The notes beneath the pieces were generated by a model that was not told the origin of the DNA, searched no databases, and saw nothing but the letters and a program-made list of their open reading frames with translations. The position numbers and the translations under genes were made by a program. A DNA stretch of 64,000 nt, taken from positions 62,001 to 126,000 of the forward strand of contig NZ_BCQV01000007.1 of assembly GCF_001552255.1 (NCBI RefSeq). Direction: 5' to 3'. Of the stretch, positions 1-8,195 are shown piece by piece (within the stretch, counting starts at the first letter, position 1; each line of letters begins with the position of its first letter). The DNA comes from Alicyclobacillus shizuokensis NBRC 103103 (GTDB taxonomy: Bacteria; Bacillota; Bacilli; Alicyclobacillales; Alicyclobacillaceae).

Positions 1-1
1 T

Positions 2-886
2 TATGCCGTGGATGGCATCACGTATTGGGATTTTGGCGTGGACGCACAGTGGCGAGAGGAAATCTACAAGTACAACAAGCAAGGTAACTCATGGGAATTC
101 GACGGCTATGTCTATCATGTCCGTGGGTATCTGTTTATCCCTGGGCTCGGTCATCGCGAACAGTATGGCTGCAAGATCGCGGTTGGGGGTAGGGACAATC
201 AAGACTCTGCCTACAAGGCTGCCGCATCAAACCTGTTGGTGAAATGCGCGTCACTGTTTGGCGTGGGCGAGTCCATTTACTCCAAGATCAAGGTCGAACT
301 CGACGACGAGCATCAATATGAGCAGATGCAACAGTCGGGTCAATATCAATTCGCACCGGATGGATACGGCCAACAATGGCAACAAGCCCAGCAACCCCAG
401 CAGTGGCAGGGACAGACAAATTGGCAACCCCAACAAGGCTGGAATGCGCAAGCCCAGCAGTGGCAACAGCCCCAGTCGTCCGACCTGGCGCCGCAAGAGC
501 AGTGGCAGATGCAACAACAGTTTGGCTCGGCCGCGGGATACCAAGCACAGCCTAATCCGCAACAGGCCCAGCCGCAGGCCCAAGCACAACCACAAGCACA
601 GGCTCAGCAACAGCAATATCAGGCGCAACCGATGACGTCCTATGGAGCGCCGGCCAACGCGCAACAGGAGCAAACGCAGTCAGCCTCCAGTGCGATTCCG
701 CAACAGTGGGACCCGAACGAGATTCAGCGAATCCACATGCACAAAGCGCGGTTAGGCATCCAAAACGATGAGCAGCTGTATCCGTACATTCGTGACTTTA
801 TGCGGGACGAAAACGCGACGTTGGCCAACATCAATCCCGATAACCTAAAAGCCTTCAATGACTACTTGGATCAAATCGCGGTGTGA
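2..886 (+). CDS. Rad52-like single-strand annealing protein (5' truncated by window)
   Basis: The reading frame is open from base 2, so the true start lies upstream. The N-terminal third contains GGRDNQDSAYKAAASNLL followed by KCASLFGVG, which matches the helical signature of Rad52/Sak-type annealing proteins (usually xKxAxTDALKRAxxxFGxG). About 110 residues of Q/P/A-rich low-complexity linker follow (roughly 350-700), then a short folded C-terminal tail of about 55 residues. It probably coats and anneals ssDNA for recombination-dependent replication. The glutamine-rich linker resembles the disordered tails of SSB-like proteins. A second, unrelated annealing protein (Erf) is at 46.7 kb. Family assignment rests on motif resemblance only. 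Confidence 0.6.
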   Translation, partial: YAVDGITYWDFGVDAQWREEIYKYNKQGNSWEFDGYVYHVRGYLFIPGLGHREQYGCKIAVGGRDNQDSAYKAAASNLLVKCASLFGVGESIYSKIKVELDDEHQYEQMQQSGQYQFAPDGYGQQWQQAQQPQQWQGQTNWQPQQGWNAQAQQWQQPQSSDLAPQEQWQMQQQFGSAAGYQAQPNPQQAQPQAQAQPQAQAQQQQYQAQPMTSYGAPANAQQEQTQSASSAIPQQWDPNEIQRIHMHKARLGIQNDEQLYPYIRDFMRDENATLANINPDNLKAFNDYLDQIAV

Positions 887-893
887 CGAGACG

Positions 894-1568
894 ATGAATC
901 GAGAAGAGCTTGCCCAGTATTTCGTCTATGAACTTGTTCAGCCCAGTGGCAATGCAGAACGGCGGGTATCCACCGCGATACTCGCCCTCGAACGTCTTGA
1001 AGAACTGGGATGGACGCTGGAAGAGATCAAGCAAGAACTCGACACCTTTGCCAAGTCGTACCCGCAGATCATTCGGAATGTGTATCATCTCGAAGAGATC
1101 TTTGGCCAGAAAGAACCTCCGGGAAACCTCATGGAGCCGGATGTGTTCTATTATCACAACGAATTACGCGAAGTGCCGCCACCAACTCGGATCGTCAAAG
1201 ATCCCGTGACCGGACAGTTCATCCGAACAGATTCCGAGTTCTATCTAGAGATGAAGCGCCGATTCACCATGAATGATCTTTTAGCGTACTGGTATCGATC
1301 CAATGGCACAGTAGACCCCAAAGAACACACGCGGCGGCAAGACGAAGCGCGCTTTCGGTATCTGCTTGGGATCTACAACCTGGATGAGATCTTGTTTGCC
1401 ATTGATTGCGCCAAGTCCCTTCGAGAAGAACGGCAACAGTCACCGCTTCGGAATGTCTTTGAGCTGGAGCGGTACATCGAGGATGCGAGGCAAATGTTGT
1501 TGGAGAAGATCAACGTCCACAAGCTGGCCGGCATCAATCAGATCATCCCAAAGAAGGTTCAAGCATGA
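894..1568 (+). CDS. hypothetical protein, 224 aa
   Basis: Starts eight bases after the annealing protein stop, with only a weak GACGAG ahead of the ATG, so translation is probably coupled. Largely helical and charged, with no recognised motif. It overlaps the primase start by four bases (ATGA), which ties it to the annealing protein/primase operon. An upstream in-frame ATG at 858 lies inside the previous gene and was not used. Confidence 0.7.
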   Translation: MNREELAQYFVYELVQPSGNAERRVSTAILALERLEELGWTLEEIKQELDTFAKSYPQIIRNVYHLEEIFGQKEPPGNLMEPDVFYYHNELREVPPPTRIVKDPVTGQFIRTDSEFYLEMKRRFTMNDLLAYWYRSNGTVDPKEHTRRQDEARFRYLLGIYNLDEILFAIDCAKSLREERQQSPLRNVFELERYIEDARQMLLEKINVHKLAGINQIIPKKVQA

Positions 1569-2629
1569 ACACGTTCCCAGACGTATGGGTTGAATGTGGG
1601 GCGGACCTAGACAATCCCAAGTTTCCGTTCACGCGAAAACATTATTATCCAGCCGGCCAGACGGATGAATTTCGCCAGCAATACGGAAACTGCGGCGTCT
1701 ATGAGACCGTGATGAAGTACGTTTCACCGGTATGGGTTCAAGACTCCAAGGGCCGGATGATCATCAATACGCGCGAGTCCCTGAAGTACGGTGACTTCTA
1801 TATGGACTTTGACACCAAACTCGAAAGCGATGAGGATTTCGAGAAGGTACGCGCGGATGTCAAAAGTGCGCTCCGGTATCTGAAGGTCATCCTGTCCATT
1901 GATCCCAGCCAGGTGTCTTTGTACTTCTCCGGCCATAAGGGGATTCATCTGACGGTGGACGCGCGCGTTTTGGGGATTCAGCCCCACTTGGCGCTCAACC
2001 AGATTTACAAGGAGATTGCCTCAGACATCGCGCAGTATTGCAAGAACAATACCTTGGATCTCAAAGTCTATGACGACAAGCGGATGTTCCGCATGGTCAA
2101 CTCTTTACACAAGAAGAGCGGGCGCTATAAGGTGCCGATTTCCCATGCCGAATTCGAGCGCTTGAGCCTCTCGCAAATTCGGGATTTGGCGATACAACCG
2201 AGATACGTGTTACCGCCGATGCCGCAAGTCAATCCAAGGGTCAAACATTCCATCCAGCGGGTCATCGACAAGTGGACACAGCGAATCAATCAACGCAAGG
2301 AATTTGAAGGTCGCTTTAAAAAGCTGGAGCAGCTCCCGGTTTGTATCCAAACGATGCTGAGTGAGAAGAACTTCCGGGAGACCGTGGATGAACGAAACAA
2401 CAGCGCCACAGCGCTCACGAGCTTCTTTATGCAACAGGGGATTGAACGCGAAGAAACCTTGGCACGGATGAAGCAGTGGAGCGAGGAACGCTGTCTGCCG
2501 CCGCTTCCAGCCCGCGACATCGAGATCATTGTCAACTCGGTCTACAACGGTGGATATCGCTACGGATGCGAGAGTTTCCGGCGTTTGAGTGGCGTATGTG
2601 ATCGAGACCACTGTCCTCTCTTTGCATGA
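1565..2629 (+). CDS. archaeo-eukaryotic primase (AEP/PrimPol-type) with PriCT-like tail
   Basis: Synthesises primers or gap-fills on ssDNA. Motif I is FYMDFD with D81 and D83. Motif II is SGHKGIH (122-128), the bacterial form of the PriS SGRRGVH element. Motif III is the RMFRMVNSLHKKSGRYKVPI stretch (173-192), strikingly like the PriS LLRxPFSVHPKTGRxSVPI segment, preceded by D170/D171. The C-terminal 90 residues look like a PriCT domain ending in a possible metal site C335, C345, C350. Length 354 aa fits phage and plasmid AEPs. The annealing protein upstream and the DnaB-like helicase downstream support a replication role. Unusual because a DnaG primase is also present at 47.5 kb. Confidence 0.85.
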   Translation: MNTFPDVWVECGADLDNPKFPFTRKHYYPAGQTDEFRQQYGNCGVYETVMKYVSPVWVQDSKGRMIINTRESLKYGDFYMDFDTKLESDEDFEKVRADVKSALRYLKVILSIDPSQVSLYFSGHKGIHLTVDARVLGIQPHLALNQIYKEIASDIAQYCKNNTLDLKVYDDKRMFRMVNSLHKKSGRYKVPISHAEFERLSLSQIRDLAIQPRYVLPPMPQVNPRVKHSIQRVIDKWTQRINQRKEFEGRFKKLEQLPVCIQTMLSEKNFRETVDERNNSATALTSFFMQQGIEREETLARMKQWSEERCLPPLPARDIEIIVNSVYNGGYRYGCESFRRLSGVCDRDHCPLFA

Positions 2630-2651
2630 GGAGAAAGGAGCCGACGAGTGC

Positions 2652-2939
2652 ATGTCATGGTTGTCTAAGATACTTTCGGCATTCCGTGGACCATCCAGTG
2701 AACCATCCAGGAGCCTTGTGATGGATGAAAAGCTGATTGAAGAGATTCGCAGCACTCCACCTCCGCCAATCAGGAGCGTGCCAATTGAGTTTTTTCAACG
2801 AGAGATCCGAATCGGCAATGACCGGTTTATCGCGCCCAAAGACGGTCAGGTTGTCGTGACATACGAAAACGGAGAAGTGCGCTCCGTTGAAACACGTGTA
2901 CGGGAGGTAGTATACAGATGGCCGTTAGTGAGAAGCTGA
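2652..2939 (+). CDS. hypothetical protein, 95 aa
   Basis: Start chosen at ATG 2652 because GGAGAAAGGAG (2630-2640) precedes it; the frame remains open further upstream inside the primase gene. The C-terminal half (FFQREIRIGNDRFIAPKDG onward) looks like a short beta-rich fold. Its last 22 bases overlap the ferritin gene, so the two are probably co-translated. No family recognised. Confidence 0.6.
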   Translation: MSWLSKILSAFRGPSSEPSRSLVMDEKLIEEIRSTPPPPIRSVPIEFFQREIRIGNDRFIAPKDGQVVVTYENGEVRSVETRVREVVYRWPLVRS

Positions 2940-3487
2940 TGGGCGAACTCATTCGCCAGATGAACGAGGAGTTTATGAACGAGAAGATCTATTTGGCGAT
3001 GTCCTGTTATGCAGCCAGCCAGCACCTTGAGGGCTTTACGAAGATGTTCATCTATCAAGCCAAGGAAGAACATAAGCACGCCATGCGCTTTTTCCACTAC
3101 ATCGTCATGCAAGGCGGACGGCCGCGGATCTACCCGACCGATGAGCCACAGAACTTCTTTGATAGCATCACCGATTGTCTCCGGACTGCTGTCACACATG
3201 AACAGCAGACCACCGAGCGCATTTATCATCTGACACAGCTTGCCGAAGAAGAAAAGGAGTATTCCACGCAGGAATTCTTATCCTGGTTCCATCGGGAACA
3301 AGTTGAAGAGGTACACACCTTCTCGGATCTGTTGGCCCAAGCCGCGGCATTGGATAGTGATCCCGCCACACTGATGGCGTGGGATCACCGGATCTTCCGT
3401 CAGTATGAAGATGAGCAGCGATTCGCTGATGACGATTTCATGGGATTCAAGGATTATGAGGGAAAACCGAAGAAACATCGAGATTAA
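2918..3487 (+). CDS. ferritin (bacterial non-haem FtnA type)
   Basis: A 189-residue four-helix ferritin that oxidises Fe(II) and stores Fe(III) in a 24-subunit cage. The ligands line up with E. coli FtnA: E18 (in RQMNEEF), Y25, E51 and H54 (AKEEHKHAM), E95 (THEQQTTERI), and E127/Q128/E130/E131 (FHREQVEEVHTF). All ferroxidase-centre residues are therefore present and the protein should be active. The C-terminal 30 residues extend past the usual fold and are charged. It lies between a primase and the DnaB-like helicase. Ferritins are rare on phage genomes; here it may protect replicating DNA from Fenton damage or supply iron to the Fe-S enzymes of the element, which is inference. Confidence 0.93.
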   Translation: MAVSEKLMGELIRQMNEEFMNEKIYLAMSCYAASQHLEGFTKMFIYQAKEEHKHAMRFFHYIVMQGGRPRIYPTDEPQNFFDSITDCLRTAVTHEQQTTERIYHLTQLAEEEKEYSTQEFLSWFHREQVEEVHTFSDLLAQAAALDSDPATLMAWDHRIFRQYEDEQRFADDDFMGFKDYEGKPKKHRD

Positions 3488-3505
3488 GAAAAACGGATCT
3501 TATTA

Positions 3506-3534
3506 TTGAAGTGTATTACAACATCGTTTATACT
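3506..3534 (+). promoter_or_regulatory. promoter with operator half-site for helicase operon
   Basis: TTGAAG (3506-3511), 17-base spacer, TATACT (3529-3534). The spacer holds GTGTATTACA (3511-3520), half of the GTGTAATGCATTACAC palindrome found at other promoters here. The position implies that translation starts downstream, not at the GTG at 3511. Confidence 0.7.
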
Positions 3535-3648
3535 CAGGGTGCGAGTGCGTTCCTCCTTTTTGTCGTGGCACGAGGGAATGCCGTCTCCCTTGTGCAAGAA
3601 TCGCTCAAGGCAGCGGCGCTTGCAGAATGGAGACAAGAGGTGAATTCA

Positions 3649-4755
3649 GTGGAAGGCCTCAGCTTTGAAGAAGCCTTGCGGCAAGTACAATGGATGGAGC
3701 AACCCGCTCAACCCCAGGTGCAACAAGAGCCGTTCTCGACGGATGATATAAATCCTCATCGTTTGCGCGTAACCAATCCGGATGGGCTGCTCGGCCGGCC
3801 GCTGAATAAGATTGAGGCCATGATGCTTCAGAACATCGAAGCGGTGGATGAATACGCGTGGTCGCGCGGATCCCGAGGCGGTCTGGATACCGGATGGGAG
3901 CTGTTCAATGACGCCATCGAAGGCGGCTTACAGCCCGGTCTGATTCTCTTTGCCGCGGCACCGAACGTCGGGAAATCGGCCATGATGTTGCAGATTGCAA
4001 AGACAGTCTCAGAGCGAAACGAAAACGTCTATGTATCCTATCACTCACTGGACGACAGTAACAACGAGCTGCTTCCGCGCTACATCGCCTGCGACCAACA
4101 GATCAAGATCGCACAGGCCAAGATGCCTGAAAAGTTCTCGGATCAACCGGAGATCATTGAGAAACGCAACGAAGGGCTTCGGAATCTGTACCGAAACATC
4201 TACCGCTTTGGCATGTATGACTCCGAGAATCTAGGCACCAGTGTGGAAGCGATTGAACAACACATCAAGGACATCCTGATGGAGTTGCCAGAAGGCGTCA
4301 AACTCGTCATCTGCATCGACAGTTTCAATGACCTGACCGTGGAGTCACAGAAGTTTAGCAACAACGATGCGCGCAACGAGTATGTCGCCAAGATGCTCAA
4401 AAGCTGGACGGTTCGATACAACGCCGTCGTCATGTGTACGGCACACCTTCGGAAGACCAATGGCAAACGGCCAACGGTCGACGATCTCAAAGACACGATT
4501 CGACTTCAATACGAAGCCAACCTGATTCTCCTTTTGTACAACGAGGTCGGCATCAAAGAAGAGAATGCCGCGGTGTACTGGATGGATGAAGAAGAAGAGA
4601 CGAAGATGCCCGTCATCGAGTGCAAATTTGCGAAGAACAAGTTCAGTTCCTTTAAGGGAACGCGATTCTATGAGTTCTTCCCAGACTTCTCGTTCATGAT
4701 TGAAGCGCCCATCGAGGCGTGCCGAAGATACGCTTCGCTGATTTATCAAGGCTAG
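3649..4755 (+). CDS. DnaB-like replicative helicase / RecA-fold ATPase
   Basis: Hexameric 5'-3' helicase core. Walker A is APNVGKSA and Walker B is LVICIDSFND, followed by a TAHLRK sensor-like segment and a C-terminal KNKFSSFKGTRFYEF stretch typical of DnaB motif H4. The GTG at 3649 is preferred because AAGAGGTG lies 7 bases upstream and because the promoter at 3506-3534 excludes the earlier GTG at 3511. This gives 368 aa, shorter than bacterial DnaB (about 450), with a reduced N-terminal domain. Phage helicases of this size often load through a dedicated partner; the small proteins that follow are candidates. Confidence 0.82.
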   Translation: MEGLSFEEALRQVQWMEQPAQPQVQQEPFSTDDINPHRLRVTNPDGLLGRPLNKIEAMMLQNIEAVDEYAWSRGSRGGLDTGWELFNDAIEGGLQPGLILFAAAPNVGKSAMMLQIAKTVSERNENVYVSYHSLDDSNNELLPRYIACDQQIKIAQAKMPEKFSDQPEIIEKRNEGLRNLYRNIYRFGMYDSENLGTSVEAIEQHIKDILMELPEGVKLVICIDSFNDLTVESQKFSNNDARNEYVAKMLKSWTVRYNAVVMCTAHLRKTNGKRPTVDDLKDTIRLQYEANLILLLYNEVGIKEENAAVYWMDEEEETKMPVIECKFAKNKFSSFKGTRFYEFFPDFSFMIEAPIEACRRYASLIYQG

Positions 4756-4766
4756 GAGGTGGTTTC

Positions 4767-5033
4767 ATGGAACTGCTAGACACCAAGAGTGCGCGGGTGG
4801 GATACATCCTTCAGACCTTTCCAGACGCGCGCAACAATGACAATCTGCTCTGCAAGCTCTATTGGGAACTCTTTGATGGCGCGACCGATTTGAATGACAT
4901 CATCTATGCGACGAAAGCCGAGGTCATTCGGCGCGCCCGACAGCTCTGGAATGCAAAAGGCATGTACATGCCCACCGACCAGAGAATCATCAACCGCCGG
5001 CTACGCGTCAAGCGGAGTCAGAAGACTACATAA
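4767..5033 (+). CDS. small helical protein, 88 aa
   Basis: Strong AGGAGGTGG at 4755-4763 before the ATG. Predicted all-helical, with a basic C-terminus (NRRLRVKRSQ). It begins MELLD but lacks the full MELI-x-AYL signature seen elsewhere. The central segment (DLNDIIYATKAEVIRRARQLW) could be a helix-turn-helix, which is only an impression. Directly follows the helicase, so a helicase-associated role is possible. Confidence 0.65.
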   Translation: MELLDTKSARVGYILQTFPDARNNDNLLCKLYWELFDGATDLNDIIYATKAEVIRRARQLWNAKGMYMPTDQRIINRRLRVKRSQKTT

Positions 5034-5045
5034 AGGAGGTTGACT

Positions 5046-5588
5046 ATGAGCGAGATGGTACATGTTGAATCCTCAGACAGCGCATTCGCCACGTTCCTAC
5101 AGGAGTATGTGCAGAGCAATATGACACAGCGAGTGCGCCTGGAAACCACGATTGAAGAGTACCAATCCCTTCGAGATTACGTGGCCGAGCGCATTGACGA
5201 TCAAATCAACCTGATTGAGCAGTGGCAAGAACAACTCAACACAGGGACAGGAATTGCCACGCCCGACATGCTCAACGTGGCCCAAGGTCGTCTCCAGCAA
5301 GACCGTGACTTGCAGGATGAGATCGACCGGATTCTTAACGATCTGAATGCCCACAAACATGAACTCAGCGATCGTGTCCACACCTATCTGATGGACCTAT
5401 CCAAGATTGAGATTCATAGTGGGGGATTCGTCGCACACATCTTTGGCTACAACCGGGATGTACAGTGGGATCCAGACAATTCGTCTTTGACGTTCACAGC
5501 CGCGGGAGCGCGCGCGGAAACCGCGGTTTCCGTCCCGCTGTCGAACTGGAGAGACTCCTCGAAGTTCACCATCATTCTCAAGAGTTAG
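5046..5588 (+). CDS. coiled-coil protein with beta C-terminal domain, 180 aa
   Basis: Starts at ATG 5046, seven bases after AAAGGAGG; a TTG six bases earlier abuts the ribosome site and is unlikely. Residues about 20-115 are long charged helices (coiled coil), and about 120-180 are beta-rich. No family recognised. Tightly linked to the next gene (13 bases), which may be a structural partner. Confidence 0.65.
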   Translation: MSEMVHVESSDSAFATFLQEYVQSNMTQRVRLETTIEEYQSLRDYVAERIDDQINLIEQWQEQLNTGTGIATPDMLNVAQGRLQQDRDLQDEIDRILNDLNAHKHELSDRVHTYLMDLSKIEIHSGGFVAHIFGYNRDVQWDPDNSSLTFTAAGARAETAVSVPLSNWRDSSKFTIILKS

Positions 5589-5601
5589 GAGGCCGCCACG
5601 G

Positions 5602-6600
5602 TTGATCTTTTCCTACTACTTGGACGTCGATAAGACCCATTTGATCAATATGAAGTTCAACGTCAAGCAGATCCTGGTCCAGAATTCCATGCTTCAAGTC
5701 ACGTTTGACGCAGTGGTCGAGGAAGTTCTGGATGGAACCGTGCTTCACTCGGAATCTCAAAGCGGTGCATTCACGCTCTCTTCCAGCCGCGTGGATGATC
5801 CCACATCTTCGGATGGATACGACATCAACTTCATCCGCACCCGATATGCGGATCAAAACAAGTGGATCTTTGAAATCCAGAACAACAGCCAACCCGATCA
5901 GGTTGTCCTCGTGGGGCTTTACAGCACAACGGCAACCGGAAACCCGCTGGGCGAGGACATCATTCAGGATGATGACTCCTACAACTTTATCCTGAAGGGC
6001 AACAACATCGGCCAACTCGAAGAAACGTATGTGCCGCCGGTGCTCACGCAGAATGTGGTCAACACGGACTTCTCACAGCTCGTGTTGCCGTACGGATTTA
6101 CCACGGTATCCGGCATATATGACTCTGCAGTGGGTAGGTTCTTGCTCAGTGACTTTTCGCATACGTTCCCGAACTCGATTGATCCGGATACAGCCTTTAC
6201 CCTGACGGCGAATCTCGCGCCGATGCAAACCGATTCCGTCAGTGACGAGATCTTTCATGTCACACTTCACGGCATTGGTCAGGTGACGTTGTACAAGACG
6301 TACTTGGCATACCTGCGGGAAGGTGACGACCCGAGCAACACGATAACGATCTTTTTCGGGGCATCGGCCGATCCAACTTGGTTCCTATCGCCTCCACCGT
6401 ACTTTACCGACAAATCAAAGTTCAGTGTCCAAGCGGACGGAGCCGGAGGCGTAACCGTCAAATACGCCGGAGTATCTTTGATTGGAAGTTATGACCCATC
6501 CAATCCATTTGCAGGCGTGGACCTGCAAGCCGCAGCGAGAGCAGACAAAAGTCTGGTGGTCTGCGCCTTTGACAACTACACCATTGAATTCTTCAAGTAA
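5602..6600 (+). CDS. beta-rich protein, possible virion or accessory structural protein, 332 aa
   Basis: TTG start at 5602, eight bases after AGGAGG (5588-5593). The sequence is almost entirely beta-prone, rich in T, S, D, N and aromatic residues, with no signal peptide and no cysteine cluster. Composition resembles phage tail or fibre adhesin domains (a SADPTWFLSPPPYFTDKSKF-like lectin impression), but no family is recognised. It sits between two coiled-coil genes, a common layout for virion assemblies. Confidence 0.55.
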   Translation: MIFSYYLDVDKTHLINMKFNVKQILVQNSMLQVTFDAVVEEVLDGTVLHSESQSGAFTLSSSRVDDPTSSDGYDINFIRTRYADQNKWIFEIQNNSQPDQVVLVGLYSTTATGNPLGEDIIQDDDSYNFILKGNNIGQLEETYVPPVLTQNVVNTDFSQLVLPYGFTTVSGIYDSAVGRFLLSDFSHTFPNSIDPDTAFTLTANLAPMQTDSVSDEIFHVTLHGIGQVTLYKTYLAYLREGDDPSNTITIFFGASADPTWFLSPPPYFTDKSKFSVQADGAGGVTVKYAGVSLIGSYDPSNPFAGVDLQAAARADKSLVVCAFDNYTIEFFK

Positions 6601-6612
6601 GGAGCGAGATTC

Positions 6613-6945
6613 ATGCTGATTGGCTACACCAAGACCGTTGCCGAACTCCGGACACACATCAACAACCGAATCAATGACATCAAGATGCAGATCAACGAGA
6701 TGGAAAAGGAATTGCGGGATCTGGAGGCGGATATCCGATACAATCCACCCGAACGTGGGGTGCCGGATGACCGACTGAAGGACCGTATTCGTTTGAGCAC
6801 CGAGATTGACGATCTGCAAAATGATCTCGCCTGGCTTCAGGCCAAACTCGAAGAGGCCGAGAACTCCCAGGATCAAAACCAGTCGGTGTACCTGTCTCTG
6901 AATGACTGCATCCGGCTAGGGGTTACGGAAGACGAGGAGGCATAA
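6613..6945 (+). CDS. coiled-coil protein, 110 aa
   Basis: AAGGAGCGAG precedes the ATG. Nearly continuous heptads from about residue 8 to 95 (NNRINDIKMQINEMEKELRD), broken by a short P/G loop near residue 55 (helical hairpin). The C-terminus is acidic. Unknown function; may oligomerise with the beta-rich protein upstream. Confidence 0.6.
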   Translation: MLIGYTKTVAELRTHINNRINDIKMQINEMEKELRDLEADIRYNPPERGVPDDRLKDRIRLSTEIDDLQNDLAWLQAKLEEAENSQDQNQSVYLSLNDCIRLGVTEDEEA

Positions 6946-6947
6946 GC

Positions 6948-7286
6948 ATGACAGAAGCCGAGCGCAGAGAACTGGTGGAGCGATACAAACAAGAACGAAT
7001 CCGGCAGGTCAACCTGACCGCCCCTAAGAGCGCCATCTATGGCAAGGAAGACATGCTGAATCTGCCGCGGCATCGCGTCTTGCATAAGTGTCACAACTTC
7101 GAGGAATGTCCGCTGTGCTACAAGTGCCGGGCCTACGACCCGAAATACGAATCCTGCCGGCGCTGTGTGCTGGCGAAAGAAGGTCTTTTGTGCGACACCT
7201 CCTATCATCGGACTGACATCATCAATCGCATGATCACCCGAGAAAGGATTGATCTGGATGCCAAAGAGCAACAGAGGGCCGTTTAA
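6948..7286 (+). CDS. cysteine-rich zinc-binding protein, 112 aa
   Basis: Eight cysteines cluster between residues about 49 and 86 in the pattern HKC..EECPLCYKC..SCRRCVL..LLCD, enough for two structural zinc sites. The flanks are basic and helical. Overlaps the next gene. No family recognised; nucleic-acid binding is a guess from composition. Confidence 0.6.
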   Translation: MTEAERRELVERYKQERIRQVNLTAPKSAIYGKEDMLNLPRHRVLHKCHNFEECPLCYKCRAYDPKYESCRRCVLAKEGLLCDTSYHRTDIINRMITRERIDLDAKEQQRAV

Positions 7287-7539
7287 CGGCATGACGTGGG
7301 ACCAGGTCGCCCTCATCATGGCGTCCCAAGCGGCTTCCCGGCCTGTCTATTGTCGGTACTGTGGAATGGATATCACACGTCCATCCAGCAAACAGCCCAG
7401 CGGACCGAATGGCGCGTGGCGTGCGCATCTGGATTGGGAGATTCAAAACGAGGCTCACCTGAGTTGCCACGAGAAGTACGTCATCGAGCAACGCAAGCAA
7501 GCCATGCAACAGTTCCATCGAGGAGGAGCTATGTCATGA
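7258..7539 (+). CDS. zinc-ribbon-like protein, 93 aa
   Basis: ATG 7258 is favoured because AAAGGA lies 8 bases upstream. CRYCGMD early and a later H...H..C.EK (HLDWEIQNEAHLSCHEKY) could bind one zinc ion. Overlaps the genes on both sides, so it is translationally coupled. Function unknown. Confidence 0.55.
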   Translation: MPKSNRGPFNGMTWDQVALIMASQAASRPVYCRYCGMDITRPSSKQPSGPNGAWRAHLDWEIQNEAHLSCHEKYVIEQRKQAMQQFHRGGAMS

Positions 7540-8024
7540 CAGACATGGAGAAGAAGTTGATGTTCCGCAGTGAAATTGAGAGCGTAGAAACCACGGAGAT
7601 TCGGGAATTCCTCATGGAGGCTATTGAGAAAGCACCCGACAGCTTCTTTGAAGATGAAGAACTGGTCTCCAAGGCCAAGAAAGCATTCCGTGTTGTCCAA
7701 CACCTGTTGGATGAGGAAAAGACCAAAGGCGGGGTACGGGATATCATTCTCGCCGGCACATTGCTCTGTGACACGCTCTACAACGAGATGCCCGAGCCGT
7801 TCAAGGCGTTGCATCCTTGTGCCCCACGCATTTACTTTGCCGATCTGAAACATGAAGTGCATCAGGCAATTTGGGATGGTATCTTCCAGATCATCGAGTC
7901 GCATGAACATGACGTCAACACATCGCCGTTGCTCGAAGCCAAAGCCGGCACGCCAGGGTACTTCGTATTCTTGGCGTACTCGTTCATGAAGCCTGACTTC
8001 GTAAATGTAACGATAGGCGAATAA
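7536..8024 (+). CDS. hypothetical protein, 162 aa
   Basis: ATG 7536 follows GAGGAGG. Helical, with FEDEELVSKAKKAF and GVRDIILAGTLLCDTL segments; no catalytic motif is certain. I considered an HD-domain fold but no HD dyad is present. Last gene before a GCCCCAA/TTGGGGC hairpin. Confidence 0.6.
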   Translation: MTDMEKKLMFRSEIESVETTEIREFLMEAIEKAPDSFFEDEELVSKAKKAFRVVQHLLDEEKTKGGVRDIILAGTLLCDTLYNEMPEPFKALHPCAPRIYFADLKHEVHQAIWDGIFQIIESHEHDVNTSPLLEAKAGTPGYFVFLAYSFMKPDFVNVTIGE

Positions 8025-8038
8025 TCGATATGCCGCCG

Positions 8039-8063
8039 GCCCCAATCCTAGGTTGGTTGGGGC
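8039..8063 (+). terminator. possible hairpin terminator
   Basis: GCCCCAA and TTGGGGC arms with an 11-base loop, 15 bases after the preceding stop. No U-run follows, so termination would be weak or factor-dependent. Confidence 0.4.
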
Positions 8064-8082
8064 TGTTCCATCTATCCAAGCG

Positions 8083-8159
8083 TTGCCCCATAGCGTCTTT
8101 CAAAAGTAAAATGCGAATACAACCGCTGTATGTAGTGCATTACATAATGTGCATTGCAT
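8083..8159 (+). promoter_or_regulatory. promoter and operator cluster upstream of nrdJ
   Basis: TTGCCC (8083) and TAAAAT (8107) with an 18-base spacer. Downstream, TGTAGTGCATTACA (8131-8144) matches the regulon palindrome at 13 of 14 positions, and a weaker copy AATGTGCATTGCAT (8146-8159) follows at once. Confidence 0.55.
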
Positions 8160-8195
8160 CGAGGTGACTATATACGACGTGGAGGCAAAGGAGCA

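Noticed and set aside
251-673. Long antisense ORFs opposite the Q-rich linker of the annealing protein
   Set aside because: Leucine/arginine-rich products are the expected mirror of CAG/CAA-rich coding sequence; no ribosome site.
3511-3648. Upstream GTG start of the DnaB-like helicase giving 46 extra residues
   Set aside because: The GTG lies inside the promoter spacer and operator; GTG 3649 has a good ribosome site.
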